This document shows positions 16,124-23,191 of a stretch of DNA of 33,719 nucleotides, piece after piece (within the stretch, counting starts at the first letter, position 1; each line of letters begins with the position of its first letter). A program made the position numbers and the translations under genes. Below the pieces are notes generated by a model. That model had not been told where the DNA came from and did not search any database. It was given only the letters and a program-made list of their open reading frames with translations. The stretch is from Streptacidiphilus melanogenes (GTDB taxonomy: Bacteria > Actinomycetota > Actinomycetes > Streptomycetales > Streptomycetaceae), in assembly GCF_000787835.1 (NCBI RefSeq), contig NZ_BBPP01000006.1, positions 1-33,719 on the forward strand, read 5' to 3'.

Positions 16124-17187
16124 AAGCCTTCTTCTCCCTGTCCCGGGCTCTGCTGGTCAGCAACTCGCGCGACCGCACCTGGCTGTTCTTCACGGTGCTG
16201 TTCCCGCTGATGTTCCTGCTGCTCTTCGGCGTCCTGTTCAAGGGCGGCGCGACGGCTCACTCGACCGTGCTGCAGGTGGGCCCGGTCCGTGTGCTGGACT
16301 CGATGACCGCGGCCCAGCGGGCCGAGCTGGGCCGGACGCTGACGGTCAGACGCGACGACGACCTCGCCGACGCCCTGCGCAAGGTCCGCGACGGCACGGA
16401 CGACGGCGCGCTCCAGCAGACCGGCTCCGGGCAGCTGCTGCTGCACTTCTCGGCCGGCGACCAGACCCGCGCCGCGACGGTCCAGGGCCTGGTCCAGGTG
16501 GTGGTCCAACAGACCGACCAGGAGGCGACCGGCCGCCCGCCGGCCTGGACGCTGACCACCGCTCAGGTCGAGGACCAGTCCGTCAAGCCGATCCAGTACC
16601 TCACCCCCGGCCTGCTCGGCTGGGCCGTCGCCACCTCCGGCACCTTCTCCGCGGCGCTGACGCTGGTCGCCTGGCGTCGCAAGCGCATCCTGCGGCGGCT
16701 GCGGCTCGCTCCCGTCGGCCTGTCCGGGGTGATCGCCGCGCCGACGGCGGTGACGCTCCTGGTCGCCCTGGTGCAGACCGCCGTCTTCCTCGGCGTGGCG
16801 ACCCTGCCGTACTACGGCCTGCGGCTCACCGGGGACTGGTGGCTCGCCGTCCCGCTGGTGCTCAGCGGTTCGCTCTGCTTCATGTCCATCGGCCTGCTCG
16901 CGGGCTCCTTCGCCAAGACGGAGAACGCCGCCCAGAGCGCGGCGCAGCTCATCGTCCTGCCGATGGCCTTCCTCTCCGGTTCCTTCTTCCCGCTCGACTA
17001 CGCCCCCGGCTGGGTGCAGGACGTCGCCCAGGTGATGCCGCTGCACCACCTCGCGGCGGCCATGCAGGACGTCCTCAGCCGCGGCAAGGGCGTGGACGCG
17101 GCGCTGCCCACGATCGGCGGGCTGCTGGCCCTCGCGGCGGTGCTGTGCGTCGTCTCGCTGCGGCTTTTCCGCTGGGACGACACGTGA
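16120..17187 (+). CDS. ABC-2 type transporter permease
   Basis: A 355-aa membrane protein. ATG 16120 overlaps the ATPase stop (ATGA). A basic N-terminus leads into helix 1 (LFFTVLFPLMFLLLFGVLF), then an external region of about 140 residues. At least five further helices lie between about 170 and 350, ending in a short basic and acidic tail (RLFRWDDT). FLSGSFFPLDYAPGWVQDVA followed by MPLHHL is the conserved ABC-2 membrane motif region. It forms an exporter with the preceding ATPase. Substrate unknown; the large external loop is typical of the ABC2_membrane_3-like group. Confidence 0.93.
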   Translation: MKAFFSLSRALLVSNSRDRTWLFFTVLFPLMFLLLFGVLFKGGATAHSTVLQVGPVRVLDSMTAAQRAELGRTLTVRRDDDLADALRKVRDGTDDGALQQTGSGQLLLHFSAGDQTRAATVQGLVQVVVQQTDQEATGRPPAWTLTTAQVEDQSVKPIQYLTPGLLGWAVATSGTFSAALTLVAWRRKRILRRLRLAPVGLSGVIAAPTAVTLLVALVQTAVFLGVATLPYYGLRLTGDWWLAVPLVLSGSLCFMSIGLLAGSFAKTENAAQSAAQLIVLPMAFLSGSFFPLDYAPGWVQDVAQVMPLHHLAAAMQDVLSRGKGVDAALPTIGGLLALAAVLCVVSLRLFRWDDT

Positions 17188-17213
17188 CTTCCGCGGTCTG
17201 AGAGGATGGGCGC

Positions 17214-17615
17214 GTGGACCAGATCAAGCGAGGAACCCTGCAGAACCAGACCTTCTACGAGCGGGTCGGCGGCGAGCCGACCTTCCGCCGCCTGGTCCAC
17301 CGGTTCTACGAGGGCGTGGCCGCGGACCCCCTCCTCCGCCCGATGTACCCCGAGGAGGACCTCGGCCCGGCGGAGGAGCGCCTCGCCCTCTTCCTCATGC
17401 AGTACTGGGGCGGCCCCCGCACCTACAGCGAGGGCCGCGGCCACCCGCGCCTGCGCATGCGCCACGCCCCCTTCAAGGTCGACCGCGCCGCACACGACGC
17501 CTGGCTCCGCCACATGCGCGACGCGGTGGACGCGCTGGAACTCGACGCGGAACACGAGGAGGAGCTCTGGGGCTACCTCGTGTACGCGGCGGAAAGCATG
17601 ATCAACACGCCGTGA
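17214..17615 (+). CDS. glbO: Truncated hemoglobin, group II (trHbO)
   Basis: A 133-aa globin, the usual trHbO length. GTG 17214 was chosen by homology to the N-terminus (TFYERVGGEPTFRRLVHRFY). Key residues are visible: Tyr B10 (Y32), Tyr at CD1 (Y45 in PMYP), QYWGGP, proximal His F8 (H84 in RMRHAPF) and the Trp G8 diagnostic of group II (W97 in DAWLRHM). Group II globins bind O2/NO and peroxide. GAGGAT lies 6 bases before the GTG, so it could act as a ribosome site or a -10 for a leaderless message. It starts 26 bases after the ABC permease and may belong to the same transcript. Confidence 0.95.
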   Translation: MDQIKRGTLQNQTFYERVGGEPTFRRLVHRFYEGVAADPLLRPMYPEEDLGPAEERLALFLMQYWGGPRTYSEGRGHPRLRMRHAPFKVDRAAHDAWLRHMRDAVDALELDAEHEEELWGYLVYAAESMINTP

Positions 17616-17629
17616 GGTAGTGGCACGAC

Positions 17630-17761
17630 CCAGGGGCACGAGGAACTGCGCGAGCAACCACCGACATACGGATGGCCCTGCGCGTCCGGGCTCTGCCTGC
17701 GTGGGTGGCTTGTCGCGCCCACGCGGCGGAGCCGCATGCCCGCAGCGCCCCGCGCCCCTGC
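17630..17761. repeat. MITE-like inverted-repeat element, copy R2
   Basis: It lies between the convergent globin and reductase-deaminase genes. On the minus strand the core (AAGCCACCCACGCAG, then CGCAGGGCCATCCG) matches R1, and both ends carry CAGGGGC-type inverted repeats, less perfect than in R1. An extra GC-rich palindromic segment (about 17717-17745) makes it 132 bp. It may also act as a terminator for both genes. Confidence 0.8.
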
Positions 17762-17775
17762 GTGGTGCAACGCCC

Positions 17776-18936
17776 CTAGCTGACCAGGTGCGCGTTCACG
17801 GCCCTGGCCTCTTCCGCCAGGGCGGGCGTCTCGAGCACCGTCGCGCCCGCGGCTTCCAGCAGTTCGACCCCCTGGCAGTCGGCCACGAACAGCGCCGGCT
17901 CGCGCCAGGCCAGGACGACGCGGCCGATGCCCGCCGCGCGGATCAGTTCCGCGCACGGGGAGGGGCGGGAGGCACGGACGGAGCAGGGCTCCAGCGTGGA
18001 GTAGATCGTCGCCGTGCGGAGGCGCGGGTCGGCCGGGTCGATCTTTCCCAGAGCGGACTCCTCCGCGTGCACCTTGTCGTCGCCGCCCTCGCGCGAGAAG
18101 CCGCGCGCGATCTCCGTGCCGTCCGCGGCGACGATGACCGCGCCGACCGAGTACGCCGTCTCCGACGGCGGGCACTGGCGCGAGAGGTCGATCGCGACCC
18201 GCATCCAGCCGACGTCCGCCTGCGTGACCAGCGAAGCGTCGGACCGCCGTGCGGCGTACCGCAGCAGCACGATGTCGCCCAGAGTCTCCGTGCCCAGCAG
18301 CGTCATGCGCTGCGTCGCGCTCTGCGGGAACGCCGCTCCGGTCGGCGGGGCGAACCGCGGGGCGGATCCTTCGCCGACGAAGAACGGCGCGACCGCCAGC
18401 TGGATCTCGTCAACCAGACCCGCCGTCAGGAAGAGGGACTGGACCGCGCCCCCGCCCTCGACCATGAGCCGGCGCACGCCCCGCGCTGCCAGCGCGTCCA
18501 GCACACGCGCCGGGTCGAACTCGGCGCCCGTCCCCACGACCTCGGCCGCCGAGCCCAGTGACGCGCGCAGCCCGGGGACGGCCCCGTCCGGAGCGAGGAC
18601 GAGCTTCGCCCCGCCGCTGCGCCACAGGCGCAGCTCGGAGGAGAGACCGCCGTGCCCCGCCAGGGCCACCTTCAGCGGATGCTCGGTCAGGCCGCGTGCC
18701 ACGCGTGCCTCACGGCGCGCGGCGTCGCGAACCTCCAGGCGGGGGTCGTCCGCACGCAGCGTGCCCGCGCCGACGAGGATGGCGTCGCTCTCGGCGCGGA
18801 GCGCGTCGACCCGGTCGAAGTCCTCGGGAGAGGAGAGCATCAGGCGCTCGTCGGTGGCGTCGTCGATGTGTCCGTCGACGGACATGGCCGCGCTGATCAG
18901 CACGAACGGACGGGCGGGCGGGAGTTCTGGGCTCAT
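17776..18936 (-). CDS. Reductase-deaminase fusion of the RibD type with reversed domain order
   Basis: A 386-aa enzyme. The N-terminal half (about 8-225) is a RibD_C/dihydrofolate-reductase-like domain: ISAAMSVDGHIDD, GAGTLRADDPRL and MVEGGGA are its NADPH/substrate motifs. The C-terminal half (about 245-386) is a zinc deaminase: H290-A-E292, P317-C318 and C328 (EPCSVRASRPSPC). Classical RibD is deaminase first, reductase second, so this has the opposite order. It could perform both early riboflavin steps or act on another pyrimidine or pterin; context gives no riboflavin genes. ATG 18936 was chosen because it begins just before the conserved RPFVLISAAMS; GTG 18987 is an upstream alternative. 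The catalytic Glu and zinc ligands appear intact. Confidence 0.88.
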   Translation of the reverse strand: MSPELPPARPFVLISAAMSVDGHIDDATDERLMLSSPEDFDRVDALRAESDAILVGAGTLRADDPRLEVRDAARREARVARGLTEHPLKVALAGHGGLSSELRLWRSGGAKLVLAPDGAVPGLRASLGSAAEVVGTGAEFDPARVLDALAARGVRRLMVEGGGAVQSLFLTAGLVDEIQLAVAPFFVGEGSAPRFAPPTGAAFPQSATQRMTLLGTETLGDIVLLRYAARRSDASLVTQADVGWMRVAIDLSRQCPPSETAYSVGAVIVAADGTEIARGFSREGGDDKVHAEESALGKIDPADPRLRTATIYSTLEPCSVRASRPSPCAELIRAAGIGRVVLAWREPALFVADCQGVELLEAAGATVLETPALAEEARAVNAHLVS

Positions 18937-19157
18937 GAACCAGTCCAACGATTGTTCCCTTGCCGATATGCCCCCGTGTCTTGGCACGACACGGACCGTA
19001 GTGTCACACTCACTTCACGTCATCTTCACGCAATCAGGGGACCCCGCCTCGCACGCATGCGAGAACTTTCCGCATTCGGCCGATCGTGGGTAGTTGTGTT
19101 AGACGACTTTCATACCGGGGGACACAACACGGCACCCACCATCAGGGGTCCCGGGCA
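18937..19157. other. Divergent promoter region upstream of the reductase-deaminase and RND genes
   Basis: This stretch is relatively AT-richer than the genes. It holds two small dyads: CGTGTC/GACACG arms at 18975-18993 and AGTGTCACACT at 19000-19010. Either could be an operator for the divergent genes. I see no confident -35/-10 pair and no coding sequence. Confidence 0.4.
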
Positions 19158-19206
19158 CCCATGGCCGGCTCCATCTGACGGGTCGTCAGATGGAGCCGGC
19201 CATGGG
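19158..19206. promoter_or_regulatory. Perfect 23-bp inverted repeat in the leader of the RND operon
   Basis: Left arm 19158-19180 and right arm 19184-19206 are exact reverse complements, separated only by GGT. The hairpin ends 26 bases before the GTG of the first RND gene and just ahead of its GGGGGAAA ribosome site (19219-19226). It is not downstream of any gene, because the neighbour on the left is transcribed away from it, so an ordinary gene-end terminator does not explain it. It could be an attenuator, an mRNA-stability element or a large operator. Confidence 0.9.
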
Positions 19207-19232
19207 GGAACCAAGAACGGGGGAAACGTCTC

Positions 19233-22200
19233 GTGCGTTGGCTGATCTCTTCCTGCCTCCGACTCGCCGCCGCCGTCGTCGTCGCCGCGCTCGTACTGAT
19301 GGGGCTCGGCATCGGATCCCTGCGCCACGCCGCGGTGGACACGCTGCCCGAGTTCATGCCGCCGCAGGTGGAGGTCCAGACCGAGGCCGTCGGGCTGTCC
19401 ACGAACGAGGTCGAGCAGCTGATCACCGTGCCGATGGAGGACGAGCTCAACGGCATCGCCTTCCTCGACCACATGCGCTCCCGTTCGATTCCCGGCCTCT
19501 CCGACATCGAGCTGACCTTCCAGCCCGGCACCGACATCTACCAGGCCCGGCAGCTGGTCCAGGAACGCGTCACCCAGGGCCCGGCGGTGGTGAACGTCGG
19601 CACCCCGCCCGTCATGGTGCAGCCGCTTTCCGCCGAGACCCGCGCGCTGATGGTCGGCATCTCCTCCACCAGGATCAGCCCCATCAACCTGTCCACCCTC
19701 GCCCGCTGGCGCATCCGGCCACGGCTGCTGGCCGTGCCCGGCGTCGCCAACGTCACCATCTGGGGACAGCGCGACCAACAGCTCCAGGTCCTTGTCGACC
19801 CGGCGAAGATGCACGCCAAGGGCGTGACGCTCACTCAGGTGATCAACACCGCCGGTGACGCGATGTGGACCTCACCGCTCTCCTTCGTCGAGGCCTCCTC
19901 CCCCGGCGCGGACGGCTTCATCGACACCCCCAACCAGCGGCTCTCCATCCAGCACCTGCTGCCGATCTCCACCCCGCAGGACCTGGCGAAGGTCCCCGTC
20001 GAGGTCGACACCGGAGTCAGCAAGCTGAAGCTCGGGGACGTGGCGACGGTCGTCGAGGACCACCCGCTGCTGCGCGGCGACGCGGTGCTGACCTCACAGT
20101 CCGCCGACGGCACCGGCTTCCTGCTGGTCGTCGAGAAGTTCCCCGGCGCCGACGCGCTCGCCGTGGACCGCGGGGTGCGGCAGGCCATGGCGGAGCTGGC
20201 ACCCGGCTTGTCCGGTGTGAAGGTCGACACGGACGTCTACCGGCCGGCGAACTACCTCGACTCGATGCTGCGCAACCTCGGCTGGGCGGCGCTGGCCGGG
20301 CTGGTGCTGCTGGTCGCCTGGTTCGGGCTGGCCTGGCGCTCCTGGCGGGTGGCCCTGGTCGGTCTGGTCGCGATCACGCTGCCGCTGATCACCGCCGCCT
20401 GGGTGCTGCAGCTGCGCAGCGCGACCTTCAGCTGGTTCACCCTGGCCGGCCTCGCCGTCGCCCTGGCCGTCGTCGTGGACGACGCCGTCTCCGCGATCGC
20501 CGCGGTGCAGCGCGGCCTCGACGGGCCACGCGGCCAAGCCGACGCCGACACGGACGGAGCGGAAGGCACGGACGGAGCGGACGGCGACCGGCAGGACACC
20601 AGGGACGGCCGCGCGGGCGCGATCACCGACGCGCTGCTGGGCGTGCGCCGCCCGCTCGGCTGGGCGCTGGCGGTGCTGCTGCTCGCCGCCGTCCCGCTGC
20701 TGCTGGTCCCGGGCAGCAGCGGCGCGCTCACCCGGCCGATGCTCTTCACCTACGTGCTGACCATGGTCGCGGCGACCGCCGTCGCCCTGACGGTCACCCC
20801 CGCGCTCGCGCTCCTCCTGCTGCGCCGGGCGCCGGAAGGACGCACCGTCCCTCCCGTGGCACGCTGGATCGAGGCCGCCTACGACAGCGTGGCCGCGGTG
20901 TTCGCCCGGCGTCGCGCCGCGTCCCTCGTGGTGGCCGGCGTGCTGGCGCTCGGCGCGCTGGCGATCATCCCGCAGTTCGGCAGCGGCACCCTGATCCCGA
21001 CACCGCAGGACCGGAACCTGGTGGTGCAGTGGAGCGCCGCTCCCGGCACCTCACTGCCCGCCATGCGGCAGACCACCGAGGCGGCCGGCGCCGAGCTGCG
21101 CACCGTCCCCGGCGTGACGGGGGTGGCCAGCGACATCGGCCAAGCCCTGCTCGGCGACCAGATCGTCAACGTGGACTCGGCCCAGACCTGGGTCACCGTC
21201 TCGGGCGGCGCGAACCTGGACGCGACGACGTCGGCGATCACCCGGGTGCTCGGCCACTACCCCGGGCTGCACCACCAGCTCCTGACGTACGCACAGACCT
21301 CGCTCGCCAAGGCCCCGGCGTCGAACACCGACCCCGGCAACGGCGCACCCCTGACGGTCCGTCTCTACGGCACGGACTGGGCCACGCTGACCGCCGACGC
21401 GACGCGGCTGCGCTCCGTCGTCGACGGCATCGGCGGCGTCAGCGACGCGACGATTCACGAGCCGACGCAGGAGCCCTCCGTCCTGATCGACACGAACGTG
21501 GACAAGGCGGCCCAGTACGGCCTCTCACCCGGCGACGTGCGCCGCGCGACGGCGGTCCTGATCTCCGGCATCCCCGTCGGCAGCTACTACCAGCAGCAGC
21601 AGATCTTCGACGTCGCGGTGTGGAGCGTCCCTGCGGTCCGCGAGAACCTCGGCGACATCGAGAACCTGATGCTGGACACCCCCAGCGGCGGCCAGGTCGC
21701 GCTCAAGAACGTCGCCACCGTCAGCATCGCGCCCACGCCGACGGAGATCGACCACGAGCAGGCCTCCCGCTACCTCGACATCACCGCCCAGCTCCACGGC
21801 ATCGACGCGGACACTGCGGTCTCCCGCGTGCAGGCGGCCGTGCGCGGCGTCGCGCTCCCCCTCGGCTACCACGCCGAGGTCTCCAGCGGCCTGGCACAGC
21901 AGCAGGGCGCCGCTCTGGTGATCATCCTCGTCGCCATCGGCTGCGCGCTCGGCACGCTGCTGCTGTTCCAGGCGGCGCTGCGGAGCTGGCCGCGCGCCGG
22001 GCTGCTGCTCGCCTCGCTCCCGCTGTCGCTGGCCGGCGGCGCACTCACGGCGTACGCGGCGGGCCGCACGCTCACGGCCGGAACGCTGATCGGCTTCCTC
22101 GGCGTGCTGGCGCTGGCCGTGCGCGGCGGCATCCGGGTGCTGCGCCGCACCCGCGAACTGGAGCTGGGCGGCCGCGCGGGCGCGGCGGGCCTCGCCGCAC

Positions 22201-22730
22201 GGGAGGCGTCGTTCCCGGTGGTCGCCTCGGCGGTCGGTCTGATCCTCATGGTCGTGCCGTTCACCGTACGCGGGGACGTAGCCGGCCTGGAGCTGATCCG
22301 CCCGCTCTCCTTCGTCCTCATCGGCGGCGCGGTGACGGCCACGGTGGTCACGCTCTTCCTGCTCCCCGCGTTCGCGGGCCAGGGCCCGCTGGAGGAGGAC
22401 GAGGCGGAGCTCTTCCCGAGCGACGACGGCGGGCCGAGTGAGCGCGAGCCCGCCACCCCGGAGTTCGGCCGGAGCGCGACAGCGTTGGGCTCGGCGCGCG
22501 CCGCCGATGGTGCGTCAGGTTCGCTCCCGCAGGAAGGTGCACGGCCAGGGGCGCGGGGCTCTGCCGATCAGGGGCTCCGCCCCGGGGCGCGAGAAGCCAC
22601 CCGCGCAGGTAGAGCCCCGAACGAGCAGGGCCGTCCGCCCCGGGCGGCTGATCACGCAGTTCCCCGCGCCCCTGAGGTGCATGGCACCTCGCCTGCACAG
22701 CCACCCGCCCCCGGGGAAGGCGCAGCCTGA
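19233..22730 (+). CDS. RND efflux permease 1 (HAE/HME type, divergent)
   Basis: A 1165-aa RND pump. GTG 19233 follows GGGGGAAA. Helix 1 is followed by VDTLPEFMPPQVEVQTEAVG and LSTNEVEQLITVP, the CusA/CzcA-like porter start. Helices 2-4 are at about 349-430, with the proton-relay pair D416-D417 (VVVDDA). The VEN that normally follows is missing (DDAVSAIAAV), and the usual A(K/R)NGI motif in the second half is AVRGGI. A cytoplasmic loop near 430-465 carries an acidic repeat (TDGAEGTDGADG). The last about 60 residues are low-complexity, and about 1105-1147 are encoded by repeat R3. It overlaps the next gene by one base (TGATG). The substrate may be metal ions or small molecules; the altered motifs hint at a subordinate subunit in a heteromeric pump. 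Confidence 0.92.
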   Translation: MRWLISSCLRLAAAVVVAALVLMGLGIGSLRHAAVDTLPEFMPPQVEVQTEAVGLSTNEVEQLITVPMEDELNGIAFLDHMRSRSIPGLSDIELTFQPGTDIYQARQLVQERVTQGPAVVNVGTPPVMVQPLSAETRALMVGISSTRISPINLSTLARWRIRPRLLAVPGVANVTIWGQRDQQLQVLVDPAKMHAKGVTLTQVINTAGDAMWTSPLSFVEASSPGADGFIDTPNQRLSIQHLLPISTPQDLAKVPVEVDTGVSKLKLGDVATVVEDHPLLRGDAVLTSQSADGTGFLLVVEKFPGADALAVDRGVRQAMAELAPGLSGVKVDTDVYRPANYLDSMLRNLGWAALAGLVLLVAWFGLAWRSWRVALVGLVAITLPLITAAWVLQLRSATFSWFTLAGLAVALAVVVDDAVSAIAAVQRGLDGPRGQADADTDGAEGTDGADGDRQDTRDGRAGAITDALLGVRRPLGWALAVLLLAAVPLLLVPGSSGALTRPMLFTYVLTMVAATAVALTVTPALALLLLRRAPEGRTVPPVARWIEAAYDSVAAVFARRRAASLVVAGVLALGALAIIPQFGSGTLIPTPQDRNLVVQWSAAPGTSLPAMRQTTEAAGAELRTVPGVTGVASDIGQALLGDQIVNVDSAQTWVTVSGGANLDATTSAITRVLGHYPGLHHQLLTYAQTSLAKAPASNTDPGNGAPLTVRLYGTDWATLTADATRLRSVVDGIGGVSDATIHEPTQEPSVLIDTNVDKAAQYGLSPGDVRRATAVLISGIPVGSYYQQQQIFDVAVWSVPAVRENLGDIENLMLDTPSGGQVALKNVATVSIAPTPTEIDHEQASRYLDITAQLHGIDADTAVSRVQAAVRGVALPLGYHAEVSSGLAQQQGAALVIILVAIGCALGTLLLFQAALRSWPRAGLLLASLPLSLAGGALTAYAAGRTLTAGTLIGFLGVLALAVRGGIRVLRRTRELELGGRAGAAGLAAREASFPVVASAVGLILMVVPFTVRGDVAGLELIRPLSFVLIGGAVTATVVTLFLLPAFAGQGPLEEDEAELFPSDDGGPSEREPATPEFGRSATALGSARAADGASGSLPQEGARPGARGSADQGLRPGAREATRAGRAPNEQGRPPRAADHAVPRAPEVHGTSPAQPPAPGEGAA
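22545..22674. repeat. MITE-like inverted-repeat element, copy R3, inside the RND1 reading frame
   Basis: A 130-bp copy of the R1 family in the R1 orientation: outer CCAGGGGCGCGGGG and GCAGTTCCCCGCGCCCCTG, core AAGCCACCCGCGCAG and GCAGGGCCGTCCG. An internal insertion includes GGGGCTCCGCCCCGGGG. It is wholly coding in the RND1 frame without a stop and supplies most of that protein's C-terminal tail. Confidence 0.85.
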
Positions 22731-23191
22731 TGTCGCGGGTGCGCGTACTCGCCGCCGTGGTCGCCGCGATCATGGGGTTGCCCGTGGTCGCGGCCTGCGG
22801 GCCGAAGGACCAGACTCCCGCCTCCTACACGCCCGCGACGCTCGCGCCGCTGCCGAGCTCCGTCGCCGCGCTGCCCGGATACGGGCACGTGCAGAAGGTC
22901 GTGCTCACCCCGCTCGCGGAACAGCGCCTGCGGGTGCGGACCGTGACCGTCGCGTCGGCGGCGGGCGGTGAGACGCAGGTGCCCATCACCGCCGTGATCT
23001 ACGACCCCGACGGCGTGCCCTGGGTGTACGTCCCGGACGGCGGGCACGCCTACACGCGCCACGCCATCACCATCGCGCGGTACGACGGCGACACGGTCGT
23101 CCTCGGCGCGGGGCCGAAGGCCGGCACCTCCGTGGTCGTCGTCGGCGCGGCCGAGCTGCTGGGGACCGAGTACGGAGTGGGGGAGGAATGA
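22730..23191 (+). CDS. Lipoprotein resembling the C-terminal domain of an RND adaptor (mini-MFP)
   Basis: A 153-aa protein. ATG 22730 shares a base with the RND1 stop and has GGGGAAGG upstream. Signal peptide with a lipobox-like VVAAC (Cys at about 23), so probably a surface lipoprotein. The rest, notably VPITAVIYDPDGVPWVYVPD, RHAITIARYDGDTVVL and AGTSVVVVGAAELLGTEYG, resembles the membrane-proximal beta domain at the end of CusB/HlyD-type membrane-fusion proteins. The lipoyl and hairpin domains that reach TolC are absent, which fits a monoderm without an outer-membrane channel. Its stop overlaps the second RND gene (ATGA). It is probably the external partner of one or both pumps. Confidence 0.85.
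   Translation: MSRVRVLAAVVAAIMGLPVVAACGPKDQTPASYTPATLAPLPSSVAALPGYGHVQKVVLTPLAEQRLRVRTVTVASAAGGETQVPITAVIYDPDGVPWVYVPDGGHAYTRHAITIARYDGDTVVLGAGPKAGTSVVVVGAAELLGTEYGVGEE

Noticed and set aside
19158-19206. The 23-bp hairpin as a gene-end terminator
   Set aside because: No gene ends there: the left neighbour runs away from it and the right one begins after it. Attenuation remains possible.
22438-22730. RND1 C-terminus as frameshifted pseudogene
   Set aside because: The pump core is complete to about residue 1050 and the frame stays open to a stop that overlaps the next start; the odd tail is explained by repeat R3.
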